Shown: positions 1-6,096, counted from the stretch's first letter. The stretch is 10,069 bases of DNA from an uncultured Oscillospiraceae bacterium (GCA_910588105.1 CAJUQD010000080.1:1-10069); one strand, 5' to 3'. Program-made: numbers and translations. The notes: generated by a model not told the origin, from the sequence alone.

Positions 1-121
1 GTCCCTTCTTTCGATGTCGCTCTCTTTACCGCTTTTCAACTGTGGTGACTATATTTGTGTCCAGCTCGTAGCAGAACATCATTTCTCTGATTCATGCAGG
101 AGCTTTCTTTATAAGAGATCA

Positions 122-180
122 GGCAACTCGGGCAACTCAACGGACTTTTTCTTTACAGAAACAACTTTTTAGGGTATAAT
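122..180 (+). promoter_or_regulatory. Strong sigma-A promoter with upstream direct repeat
   Basis: The -35 box TTTACA (152-157) and the perfect -10 box TATAAT (175-180) are separated by 17 nt. An 8-bp direct repeat GGCAACTC (122-129 and 131-138; 9-bp period) lies just upstream, where an activator could bind. The promoter faces the truncated response-regulator fragment at 231. On the opposite strand, TTGCCC and TATAAA with a 16-nt gap could form a weak divergent promoter reading off the left edge. That strand also has an 18-codon ORF (82-26) with a poor RBS, which I do not call as a gene. Confidence 0.7.
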
Positions 181-230
181 ACACAAAAGTACATTTCAGA
201 GAGAAGGAATGGAAAAGAGGTGCTTTTGAA

Positions 231-323
231 TTGCGTTTTGCCGTTGTGGAGGATGAGGAGCGCTTCTGTAAACAGACCGTGGACTATCTTCTTGATGTTC
301 ATAAACTCGCCTCCAAGCCTTGA
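231..323 (+). pseudogene. Truncated N-terminus of a LytTR/AgrA-type response regulator
   Basis: A TTG start at 231 sits 8 nt after an AGAGGTG ribosome-binding site. The 30-codon frame begins MRFAVVEDEERFCKQTVDY, then reaches LLDVHKLASKP and a TGA stop. The hydrophobic first strand followed by the acidic EDEE cluster matches the start of a receiver domain. In that family the acidic pair binds Mg2+ next to a phospho-aspartate found about 45 residues later, and the next ~15 residues look like helix 1. Everything after helix 1 is missing, including the phospho-acceptor, the switch residues and the DNA-binding domain, so it cannot act as a regulator. The promoter and RBS are intact. The cut lies where the downstream mobile or accessory segment starts, so an insertion or deletion probably removed the rest. 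The assignment rests on ~25 residues. Confidence 0.5.
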
Positions 324-332
324 TACTATCCT

Positions 333-901
333 TTACAAATGGGGCAGCAGGTTTTCAACAATATCCTTCCGGATTTTTTGTGCCGCCCGGGAGATCCATG
401 CCCCCACCTGGTTGGGCTTCGCGCCGTAAAGCCGGGCGATGTCCGCCCCGCTTAGCCCCTTCACCTTCCATTCCATGGCCTCCACGCCCAGCCGGGCCAC
501 GCCGGTGTACCGCCGCTTGCAGTCTGCCAGCAGGTCGGCGGTGTCCATCCGGCCAAGGAGTTCATCCACCCCGTCCGGCGTGTACGGCTCTGCGAACGGG
601 GGCGGGCCATCGTCTGCGGTGTAGTCCACATCCAGGGAGACAGCGGGGAGATTCCTCTGCCGGGTGTTGACAGATTTGCAGCAGTTGAGCAGATGGTTTC
701 GGATTACGGTCTTGGCATAGGTAGAAAATTTGGCGGATGTACCGTCATAGGTGGACGCCGCCCGGCACAGGGCCACGGCCCCCTCCTGGTAGAGGTCGTG
801 ATAGCCCAGCCCGCAGACAGTTTCATCTGTGCTGATGGACAGGCCGAGTACCTTGTCGATCAGGAGCAGGTTCTCCTCCACCAATGCCTGCTGGACGGAG
901 G
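333..901 (-). pseudogene. Sigma-70 family factor (main body), 5' end split off by a MITE
   Basis: The frame is open from 914 down to the TAA at 333-335, but it has no good start. TTG at 884 gives 183 aa with no convincing RBS. The N-terminal half resembles sigma region 2: DLYQEGAVALCRAASTYD followed by KFSTYAKTVIRNHLL, where family members carry core-binding and -10 recognition residues. The last ~45 residues (SGADIARLYGAKPNQVGAWI, then RAAQKIRKDIV) form a region-4-like helix-turn-helix. The normal product would direct RNA polymerase to alternative promoters. Joining this body to the fragment at 1067-1088, after removing the element at 905-1066 and one TAA copy, gives an uninterrupted 196-aa protein starting MKYDFTLTSVQQALVEENLL. 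The gene follows the DUF3268 gene on the same strand, with 32 nt between the DUF3268 stop and the original ATG. As it stands the gene is probably silenced, unless a weak TTG/GTG start is used. Confidence 0.75.
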
Positions 902-904
902 TAA

Positions 905-1066
905 GAAGCTGTATTCATAGGCGGGGGATGCCGGATGGGCGAGGGATTTTGCCGCCCTGCAAGGCAAAAAATCGCAGGAATACTGGATGTATTTCAAGAT
1001 TTTTTAACGCGGCAGGGCGGCAAAAGACCCGGCCAGACGGCGTTCAACGCCTGTGAATACAGCTTC
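905..1066. mobile_element. 162-bp palindromic MITE-like element with TAA target duplication
   Basis: The terminal inverted repeats are 19 bp with one mismatch: GAAGCTGTATTCATAGGCG at 905-923, and its partner at 1048-1066. Inner arms also pair: TTTTGCCGCCCTGC (947-960) with its exact complement (1012-1025), and AAAAAATC (966-973) with GATTTTTT (998-1005). Nearly the whole element therefore folds into one long imperfect hairpin around a ~24-nt centre. The trinucleotide TAA flanks it directly on both sides (902-904 and 1067-1069). It has no coding capacity. Terminal repeats, target duplication and lack of a transposase fit a MITE mobilised in trans. I do not recognise the parent transposase. A REP-like repeat family is the alternative, but the exact target duplication favours transposition. 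Confidence 0.85.
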
Positions 1067-1088
1067 TAAGAGTAAAATCGTATTTCAT
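1044..1088 (-). pseudogene. Detached 5' end of the sigma-factor gene
   Basis: ATG at 1088-1086 follows a good RBS (GAAAGGTGATCCC before the ATG, minus strand). It encodes MKYDFTL, then runs into the inserted palindromic element and adds RSCIHRR before a TGA at 1046-1044. This is the true translation start of the downstream sigma body. The first six codons and part of the seventh are original, and the rest are element sequence. Ribosomes starting here now make only a 14-residue peptide. Confidence 0.7.
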
Positions 1089-1120
1089 TGGGATCACCTT
1101 TCTTTCGTGAGGCGGCAGCA

Positions 1121-1525
1121 CTATGCCGCATGGCTTACGGCCGGGAAATATTCTTCGCACAGCCGGATGACCTGTTCACAGCGGAACAGGGAAAACCTGC
1201 CGATGTGGGCCTCCTGTTCCGGCAGATCCAGCTTGGCCTGGAGCCAGCGGTACGCCTGCTTCTTGCCCATCAGCCCGCTTGTCCAAAGACGGTTGAAGGC
1301 TTTGTGGGCCTCAATACGTTTGCGGCGCAGCTTCCTGTCGGCCAGGGTGCCCATGGGCAGGCGGGTGTCCCTGTGGGCGGCCACGTAGGCATCACAGGCC
1401 GGATAGCGTGCACAGACATAATAGGGCGCGGCAGGGGCTGCGGCTTTGGAGCCGTATACCACGGACGCGGGGCGCAGGAGCGCCCGGGAGCCGCAGTAGG
1501 GGCATTTGATGTTGACTCGTTTCAT
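1121..1525 (-). CDS. Zinc-finger-containing protein, DUF3268 family
   Basis: The protein has 134 aa. The start is ATG at 1525-1523, 8 nt after AAAGGAG (minus strand); a longer in-frame version from GTG at 1615 lacks an RBS. The N-terminus has a CPYCG knuckle (Cys8, Cys11), and a second pair (Cys38, Cys44 in YVCARYPACDAYV) completes a four-cysteine site likely to bind one zinc. This is followed by HRDTRLPMGTLADRKLRRKR, then an alpha-helical part with GLMGKKQAYRWLQAKL. This layout is typical of DUF3268 proteins, which are common on clostridial mobile elements and prophages; their function is not established, and nucleic-acid binding is only a guess from the zinc site and basic helices. It is the upstream gene of a two-gene unit with the disrupted sigma factor. 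I found no convincing promoter upstream. Confidence 0.85.
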   Translation of the reverse strand: MKRVNIKCPYCGSRALLRPASVVYGSKAAAPAAPYYVCARYPACDAYVAAHRDTRLPMGTLADRKLRRKRIEAHKAFNRLWTSGLMGKKQAYRWLQAKLDLPEQEAHIGRFSLFRCEQVIRLCEEYFPAVSHAA

Positions 1526-1652
1526 AGGGATCACTCCTTTGTTCAGTTGGGGGGTGCACTGATTTTGGGATGGCCCTGAAAATAGTTCCTGTTTTATTAC
1601 GCACTTCTCGACCACGGTTACGGGCCGCTAACCCTGTTAATTTTCTGTAAAC

Positions 1653-1755
1653 AACCTTGATTATCTCTGCAAAGCCTTGAAATACAGGCACTTTCGCGGA
1701 TATGGACAAGGAATTTACTACCGATTTACTACTTTTACGGAAAGAGCCTTGATAT
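1653..1755 (+). repeat. Cluster of CCTTGA(T/A) direct repeats near the presumed ICE end
   Basis: Three related motifs occur here: AACCTTGATTA (1653-1663), AAGCCTTGAAATAC (1672-1685) and AGCCTTGATAT (1745-1755). A fourth copy, AAGCCTTGATAC (315-326), lies at the end of the truncated response regulator. The ten-base AGCCTTGATA is identical at 316-325 and 1745-1754, so it brackets the DUF3268/sigma segment. They could be recombination or protein-binding sites, or chance. The surrounding 1526-1840 stretch has no gene I can support. Confidence 0.35.
1711..1735 (-). repeat. Tandem 11-bp repeats resembling Tn916-family integrase arm (DR2) sites
   Basis: On the minus strand, GTAGTAAATC and GTAGTAAATTC stand in tandem with an 11-bp period, one DNA helical turn. 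The core GTAGTAAAT matches, as I recall it, the DR2 site bound by the N-terminal domain of Tn916 integrase. DR2 sites lie just inside both ends of Tn916-type elements and position the integrase during excision. Their place here, upstream of the conserved ICE front, suggests the ICE left terminus lies nearby to the left, probably between 1526 and 1711. No integrase gene is visible in the window. Confidence 0.5.
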
Positions 1756-1840
1756 GCGCAGCACCGCGAGAACCGGACGCCCGGAGAGGGCGGCACACAG
1801 ATAGACCCCCAACTATGACAATTTCATATACCGACCATGA

Positions 1841-1890
1841 CGGCGTTTCTTCACTCCCCACGCGGGGAGAAAAGGGACGCCGCTTTTTTT
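1841..1890 (+). terminator. Terminator-like hairpin (possible attenuator) ahead of repA
   Basis: The outer stem CGGCGT (1841-1846) pairs with ACGCCG (1877-1882). The inner stem CTCCCC (1854-1859) pairs with GGGGAG (1864-1869) around an ACGC loop. A run of seven T residues follows at 1884-1890. Because it lies on the repA strand ~150 nt before the repA start, it may stop outside transcription from entering the ICE or act as an attenuator. Confidence 0.65.
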
Positions 1891-1896
1891 ATGCCC

Positions 1897-2014
1897 TTTG
1901 TTACGCAGTAGGGGCATAAGGAGCCTTGCGCCATGCGGCTTTTCGGGCGCGGTTTTGGCGGGGCAGGGTGTTTATACCTTACCCCTCAAAATCGCGCTTC
2001 TACTGCGTAACAAA
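1897..2014 (+). promoter_or_regulatory. Long imperfect palindrome in the repA leader
   Basis: A perfect 15-bp inverted repeat, TTTGTTACGCAGTAG (1897-1911) and its complement (2000-2014), closes a 118-nt structure. Inside it, GCGCGGTTTTGG (1947-1958) pairs with the segment ending at 1997, with two G-T pairs, forming a second stem. A further small stem, AGCC/GGCT, lies near 1922-1940. The RBS and start of repA come 12-27 nt after the structure. Its role could be control of repA expression or a replication-related site. It has no coding capacity I can support. Confidence 0.55.
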
Positions 2015-2040
2015 ATCTACCGCAAAGGAGTATCGGAGTT

Positions 2041-2964
2041 ATGGCAGTTTTCCGCGTGGAGCGCAACCGTGGCTACACCGTCATGTCAAACCACCATCTG
2101 CGCAATAAAGAGCTGTCCCTAAAGGCAAAGGGGCTGCTGTCACAAATGCTTTCACTCCCCGAAGATTGGGACTATACCCTTGCTGGCCTGTCCCTTATCA
2201 ACCGAGAGAAAATCGACGCTATCCGTGAAGCGGTGCGGGAGTTGGAACGAGCCGGGTATATCGTGCGGTCAAGGGAGCGTGACGCGAAAGGCCGCTTGCG
2301 GGGCGCGGAGTATGTGATCTACGAACAGCCGCAGCCGCCTACATCAGATTTACCTACGTTGGAAAATCCAACATTGGATAATCCAACGCAGGAAAAACCT
2401 ACATTGGATAAACCTACGTTGGAAAATCCAACGCAATTAAATAAAGATATATCAAGAACTGACTTACCAAAAAAAGAACAATCAATTACGGATTTACCAA
2501 GTACCGATTCCATTCCTATCCTTTCCCCTGACCCCTCACCTTACGGGGACGCTGCGGCAGAGCCGCCGGAACGGAAGCGAAAGGAAGCGGCAACACAGAG
2601 CGCGGTTGAGCTTTATCGGGAGATCATTAAGGAGAATATCGAGTACGAACATCTCCTGCGCTACTCCAAGATTGACCCGGAGGAATTGGACGGCATTGTG
2701 GAACTGCTGGTGGAAACCGTCTGCACGGCCCGCAAAATTATCCGGGTGGCCGGGGACGACTACCCCGCCGAGCTGGTAAAGGCCAAGCTGCTGAAACTCA
2801 ATAGCAGTCACATTGAGTTTGTCATGGACTGTATGCGGGAGAACACTACGAAAATCCGCAATATCAAAAAATATCTGCTGGCGGTGCTGTTCAATGCCCC
2901 CAGCACAATGGGAAGCTACTACACCGCCCTTGTCGCCCATGATATGGCGACGGGACAAATCTGA
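2041..2964 (+). CDS. repA: RepA_N-type replication initiator with C-terminal DUF6017
   Basis: The protein has 307 aa. ATG at 2041 is preceded by AAAGGAG about 10 nt upstream. Residues ~1-95 match the RepA_N winged-helix domain: MAVFRVERNRGYTVMSNHHL, then LSLKAKGLLSQMLSLPEDWDY and the IREAVRELERAGYI recognition region. Residues 105-134 are six five-residue units of PT(L/Q)(E/D)(N/K) type in a proline/threonine-rich linker. Residues ~190-305 form the helical DUF6017-type C-terminus. RepA_N proteins start theta replication of Gram-positive plasmids, and Tn1549-like ICEs carry homologues at their front, presumably to copy the excised circle. The gene opens a same-strand cluster with the DUF5348 gene 14 nt downstream. 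The linker DNA is a 15-bp repeat array, listed separately. The domain assignment is firm; activity as an ICE replication initiator is inferred from the family. Confidence 0.85.
   Translation: MAVFRVERNRGYTVMSNHHLRNKELSLKAKGLLSQMLSLPEDWDYTLAGLSLINREKIDAIREAVRELERAGYIVRSRERDAKGRLRGAEYVIYEQPQPPTSDLPTLENPTLDNPTQEKPTLDKPTLENPTQLNKDISRTDLPKKEQSITDLPSTDSIPILSPDPSPYGDAAAEPPERKRKEAATQSAVELYREIIKENIEYEHLLRYSKIDPEELDGIVELLVETVCTARKIIRVAGDDYPAELVKAKLLKLNSSHIEFVMDCMRENTTKIRNIKKYLLAVLFNAPSTMGSYYTALVAHDMATGQI
2353..2442 (+). repeat. Six 15-bp tandem repeats inside repA (candidate iterons)
   Basis: The units start at 2353, 2368, 2383, 2398, 2413 and 2428 with consensus CC(T/A)AC(G/A)TTGGA(A/T)AA(T/A). Units 1 and 5 are identical, and units 3 and 6 are more divergent. 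Adjacent units create small palindromes such as TTGGATAATCCAA at 2374-2386. They encode the PTLEN/PTLDN linker of RepA. In RepA_N plasmids the origin is known to lie within the rep gene, in the region after the N-terminal domain, so these may be binding sites for RepA itself. This could equally be only a coding repeat. Confidence 0.7.
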
Positions 2965-2978
2965 AAGGAGCGTACAAC

Positions 2979-3191
2979 ATGAAACAGGGAGCCTTGATTT
3001 TCGACGAGCGAACCGACCGCTACGATATTCGCTTTGGGCTGGGGGACTACTATGGCGGGCTGCATTGCGGCGACGCGCTGGAAGTGTTCACAGGCCGCAA
3101 GTGGAAGCCCACCCGCATTGAGTACGGCGCAAACTGGTATCTTGTCGGAATCCGCGCCGAGGATTTGAGCGGTCTGCGGGTACGGATTTGA
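2979..3191 (+). CDS. DUF5348 domain-containing small protein
   Basis: The protein has 70 aa and starts with ATG at 2979, 8 nt after AAAGGAG. It begins MKQGALIFDERTDRYDIRFG and continues with DYYGGLHCGDALEV, GRKWKPTRIEY and NWYLVGI. This compact, beta-rich pattern matches DUF5348 proteins, which are regularly found between the replication initiator and the PcfB-like gene in Tn1549-like ICEs. The biochemical role is unknown. The gene lies 14 nt after repA, probably in the same transcript. It has no signal peptide, membrane segment or cysteine motif. Confidence 0.8.
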   Translation: MKQGALIFDERTDRYDIRFGLGDYYGGLHCGDALEVFTGRKWKPTRIEYGANWYLVGIRAEDLSGLRVRI

Positions 3192-3281
3192 CGAGCTGTA
3201 CCCCACAGGGCACAGAACATCAAAAAATCTGAACATTTTGACTGACATCGGGGAACGTGGCAGATAAATCCTGCCCCATTC

Positions 3282-3300
3282 CCACCTAAAAGCGAGGTGG
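3282..3300 (+). promoter_or_regulatory. Hairpin that contains the pcfB-like gene's ribosome-binding site
   Basis: CCACCT (3282-3287) pairs perfectly with AGGTGG (3295-3300) around a 7-nt loop. The 3' arm is the Shine-Dalgarno sequence of the next gene, whose TTG start is 4 nt later. The stem would hide the RBS, so translation may need unfolding. The rest of the gap after the DUF5348 gene (3192-3281) shows only small stems and no clear promoter. Confidence 0.5.
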
Positions 3301-3304
3301 TTAT

Positions 3305-3787
3305 TTGCAAGATGAAGTCAACGAAAAAGTAGTGGCCCTGTCCATCAAGGGGGCGAAGCTCACCGCCGAAATGCTGCAAAAGGCCATGAAAGAGGTTCTT
3401 TCACAAGTAAAAAAAGAGGTTGATAAACAGGCAATCCCCCACGGAAAACAGACCTTGCGCCAGCTTATGAAGCAGAACGCGGGCGTTTCCAATATCGAGA
3501 TCACCGACGGCAATATCAAAGCCTTTGAGAGTACGGCGAAAAAGTACGGCATTGATTACGCGCTGAAAAAGGACGCCACGGAAACCCCGCCCCGCTACCT
3601 TGTGTTTTTCAAAGGGCGGGACGCCGACGTGCTGACCGCCGCTTTTAAGGAGTTTTCCGCAAGGAAGCTGACACAGGAGCAAAGGCCGTCTATCCGTAAG
3701 GTGCTGGCAGCGTTCCGGGACAAGGCAAAGCAGCTCAACACCAACCGTCAAAAGGTGAAAAACAAGGTGCAGGAGGAATCCCTATGA
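3305..3787 (+). CDS. PcfB-like protein (DUF3801 family), conjugation accessory factor
   Basis: The protein has 160 aa and uses a TTG start at 3305, chosen because AGGTGG lies 4 nt upstream and the family normally begins just before the NEKVVALSIKGAKLTAEM segment. Other recognisable stretches are HGKQTLRQLMKQNAGVSNIE, the KKYGIDYALKKD motif and PRYLVFFKGRDADVLTAAFK. The C-terminus is lysine-rich and likely helical. PcfB of pCF10 is a cytoplasmic accessory factor that helps bring the relaxosome to the coupling protein PcfC; the same role is inferred here because the coupling ATPase follows immediately. The stop overlaps the next start (ATGA at 3784-3787), indicating translational coupling. The weak TTG start and the hairpin over its RBS suggest low or controlled expression. 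Confidence 0.85.
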   Translation: MQDEVNEKVVALSIKGAKLTAEMLQKAMKEVLSQVKKEVDKQAIPHGKQTLRQLMKQNAGVSNIEITDGNIKAFESTAKKYGIDYALKKDATETPPRYLVFFKGRDADVLTAAFKEFSARKLTQEQRPSIRKVLAAFRDKAKQLNTNRQKVKNKVQEESL

Positions 3788-5631
3788 AGCCGGAAATCAA
3801 GAAGCAGCTTATCCTAAACGCCCCCTATCTTCTCTTTGTCTACCTCTTTGACAAGCTGGGCGAAGCGGTGCGCCTTGCCCCCGGTGCGGACGCAAGCCAA
3901 AAGCTGCTGCACATGGGCGAGGGCTTTACCGCCGCCTTTTCCAGCGCAGCCCCCAGCTTCCACCCGACAGACCTTTTAATCGGGATTGCGGGTGCGCTCC
4001 TTATCCGGCTTGCCGTCTATGTAAAAGGCAAGAACGCGAAGAAGTACAGGAAAGGCATGGAGTACGGTTCGGCGCGTTGGGGCGGGCCAAAAGACATAGC
4101 CCCTTATGTCGATTCCGTATTTGAGAACAATATCCCCTTAACCCAGACAGAACGGCTCACCATGAACAGCCGCCCGAAGCAGCCGAAGTACGCGAGGAAT
4201 AAAAATATCCTTGTGATCGGCGGGAGCGGCAGCGGCAAGACCCGCTTTTTCGTCAAGCCGTCGCTTATGCAAATGCACAGCAGCTATGTTGTCACAGACC
4301 CGAAAGGCACAGTCTTAATCGAATGTGGAAAGCTGCTTGCCCGTGGTGCGCCGAAGCTGGGAAAAGACGGAAAACCCATTATGCGGAACGGGAAGCCCGT
4401 TTATGAGCCGTACCGTATCAAGGTACTGAATACGATTAACTTCAAAAAATCTATGAAGTACAATCCCTTTGCGTATCTGCGGAGTGAAAAAGATATTTTG
4501 AAGCTGGTAAATACCATAATCGCCAACACCAAAGGCGACGGCGAGAAATCTACCGAGGATTTTTGGGTGAAGTCAGAGCGGCTTTTTTACTGCGCCCTGA
4601 TTGGCTATATCCACTACGAAGCCCCGGAGGACGAAAAGAACTTTACCACGCTGCTTGAAATGATTAACGCCAGCGAAGCCCGCGAGGACGACCCGGAGTT
4701 TCAAAGCCCCGTTGACCTGATGTTTGAACGGCTGGAAGAAAAAGACCCGGAGCATTTTGCCGTCCGGCAGTACAAGAAGTTTCTGCTTTCTGCTGGCAAG
4801 ACCCGAAGCTCTATCCTCATTTCCTGCGGTGCGCGGCTGGCCCCCTTTGACATTCGGGAGCTACGCGAGCTGATGGAGAGCGACGAAATGGAGCTGGACA
4901 CGCTGGGGGATAGGAAAACCGCCCTTTTCGTCATTATCAGCGACACGGACGACACTTTTAACTTTGTCGTATCTATCCTCTACACACAGCTTTTCAATCT
5001 CCTGTGCGACAAGGCCGATGATGTGTACGGCGGACGGCTTCCCGTTCATGTGCGCTGCTTGCTTGACGAGTTTGCGAACATCGGGCAGATTCCGAAGTTT
5101 GAAAAGCTCATTGCCACTATCCGAAGCCGGGAAATCTCCGCGTCGATTATCCTGCAAAGCCAGTCGCAGCTAAAGGCCATTTACAAGGACAACGCCGATA
5201 CCATAGTCGGCAACTGCGACACCACCCTTTTCTTGGGTGGCAAGGAGAAATCCACGCTAAAGGAAATCTCGGAAATACTCGGCAAGGAAACGATTGACAG
5301 CTTCAACACGTCCGAAACGCGGGGACGGGAGCTGTCCCACGGGCTGAACTATCAAAAGCTGGGGAAAGAGCTTATGACACAGGACGAAATCGCTGTCATG
5401 GACGGCGGCAAGTGCATTTTACAGGTGCGCGGGGTGCGCCCGTTCTTCTCGGATAAGTTTGATATAACGAAGCACCCGCAGTATAGGCACCTGTCCGACG
5501 CTGACCCGAAAAACGCCTTTGACATGGAGAAGCACCTAAGACGACGCCCCGCCATCGTCAAGCCCGATGAAGTGTTTGACTACTACGAGATCGACGCCGA
5601 CGAATTACAGGAGGACACAGGCCATGAATAA
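3784..5631 (+). CDS. VirD4/TraG-type coupling protein (T4CP) of conjugative transfer
   Basis: The protein has 615 aa and starts with ATG at 3784 after AGGAGGAA. Two N-terminal hydrophobic segments (about residues 11-28 and 61-80) would anchor it in the membrane. The Walker A motif GGSGSGKT is at residues 146-153, and Walker B LLDEFANIG is at 426-434 with Asp428/Glu429. Walker B is followed by the family motif IRSREISASIILQSQSQLK. VirD4-type ATPases form a hexameric ring that binds the relaxosome and feeds the relaxase-DNA complex into the type IV channel. The length is ordinary for a Gram-positive T4CP. The start overlaps the pcfB-like stop, and the gene's end overlaps the next start (5624-5631). 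No frameshift or missing key residue is seen, so it is probably functional. It could serve both the ICE and the nested mobilizable element. Confidence 0.93.
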   Translation: MKPEIKKQLILNAPYLLFVYLFDKLGEAVRLAPGADASQKLLHMGEGFTAAFSSAAPSFHPTDLLIGIAGALLIRLAVYVKGKNAKKYRKGMEYGSARWGGPKDIAPYVDSVFENNIPLTQTERLTMNSRPKQPKYARNKNILVIGGSGSGKTRFFVKPSLMQMHSSYVVTDPKGTVLIECGKLLARGAPKLGKDGKPIMRNGKPVYEPYRIKVLNTINFKKSMKYNPFAYLRSEKDILKLVNTIIANTKGDGEKSTEDFWVKSERLFYCALIGYIHYEAPEDEKNFTTLLEMINASEAREDDPEFQSPVDLMFERLEEKDPEHFAVRQYKKFLLSAGKTRSSILISCGARLAPFDIRELRELMESDEMELDTLGDRKTALFVIISDTDDTFNFVVSILYTQLFNLLCDKADDVYGGRLPVHVRCLLDEFANIGQIPKFEKLIATIRSREISASIILQSQSQLKAIYKDNADTIVGNCDTTLFLGGKEKSTLKEISEILGKETIDSFNTSETRGRELSHGLNYQKLGKELMTQDEIAVMDGGKCILQVRGVRPFFSDKFDITKHPQYRHLSDADPKNAFDMEKHLRRRPAIVKPDEVFDYYEIDADELQEDTGHE

Positions 5632-5899
5632 GCGTATCAGGAAGAAGCAGCAAAACCGGGAAATGGCAAGGACGGTCAACGGGCTTGTCCTCTGCTATCA
5701 GGAAATGGTTTCGGAGCGTGAAAAACGCTGCAAGGAGCTTTCCGCAAAGTACGGAGTGCGTGTTGAGCTGGACAAGGACAATCCGCTTGGTATGCCGCTG
5801 ATTCTCCCCCTGACGGAAGCCCAGCGGCAGGCTGATATGCGGCGGTTTATCGCCGCTTGCGAAAGGCTCTATGAACAACAGCAGGCGCAGCGCGGTTAA
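5624..5899 (+). CDS. Conserved hypothetical small protein of Tn1549-like ICE
   Basis: The protein has 91 aa. ATG at 5624 overlaps the end of the coupling-protein gene by 8 nt, with an AGGAGG site upstream. It begins MNKRIRKKQQNREMARTVNG, has a heptad-like stretch around LCYQEMVSEREKRCKELSAK, and ends in a Gln-rich helix (AACERLYEQQQAQRG). It is strongly charged and mostly helical, with no membrane segment or signal peptide. I do not recognise a named domain. Its place between the T4CP and maff2 genes suggests a small accessory role in transfer. The overlap implies translational coupling. GGCGCAG (5884-5890) pairs with CTGCGCC (5906-5912) across the stop codon, followed by TTT, forming a weak terminator-like hairpin. 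Confidence 0.75.
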   Translation: MNKRIRKKQQNREMARTVNGLVLCYQEMVSEREKRCKELSAKYGVRVELDKDNPLGMPLILPLTEAQRQADMRRFIAACERLYEQQQAQRG

Positions 5900-6017
5900 A
5901 TCCGTCTGCGCCTTTCCCATATCCGGCAGATTTTGAGGAGGTGGTAACACAATCAGAAACGTAAACATCGGCTACATGATACGTGCCCCCACCGGGCGCG
6001 GTTTTCCATACCCACGC

Positions 6018-6096
6018 AGCCGCCGGAAGCAATGGCGGCTTTTTTGGCGGCAAGACCGCCTTTTGCCCCCTTTGTGGGGCAGCCGCGAATCGCGGC
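6018..6096 (+). promoter_or_regulatory. Four consecutive hairpins in the maff2 leader
   Basis: Four perfect stems stand in a row. AGCCGCC/GGCGGCT (6018-6040) is followed by six T residues, and GGCGG/CCGCC (6046-6060) by TTTT. GCCCC/GGGGC (6065-6080) and GCCGCG/CGCGGC (6082-6096) come next. The first two look like intrinsic terminators, and the last ends just before the AGGAAAGGAG ribosome-binding site. The array may stop or attenuate read-through between the front module and maff2. Upstream, a GAGGAG at 5935-5940 is followed only by a 7-codon GTG frame (5941-5964), so it looks like an orphan RBS or a leader peptide. Confidence 0.6.

Noticed and set aside
26..82. 18-codon minus-strand ORF with a possible RBS after it at the left edge
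   Set aside because: Its own RBS is poor and no family can be judged from 18 residues. The gene that may follow lies outside the window.
220..429. 69-codon + frame starting in the RBS of the truncated response regulator
   Set aside because: It lies in a different frame from the receiver-like sequence, runs antisense into the sigma gene, and its protein resembles nothing recognisable.
1392..1796. 134-codon minus-strand frame spanning the DR2-like repeats
   Set aside because: It overlaps the DUF3268 gene in another frame, covers repeats and non-coding leader, and has no RBS or recognisable domain.
2353..2442. Repeat array considered as a CRISPR
   Set aside because: The units are only 15 bp, contiguous without spacers, and lie in frame within the RepA linker.
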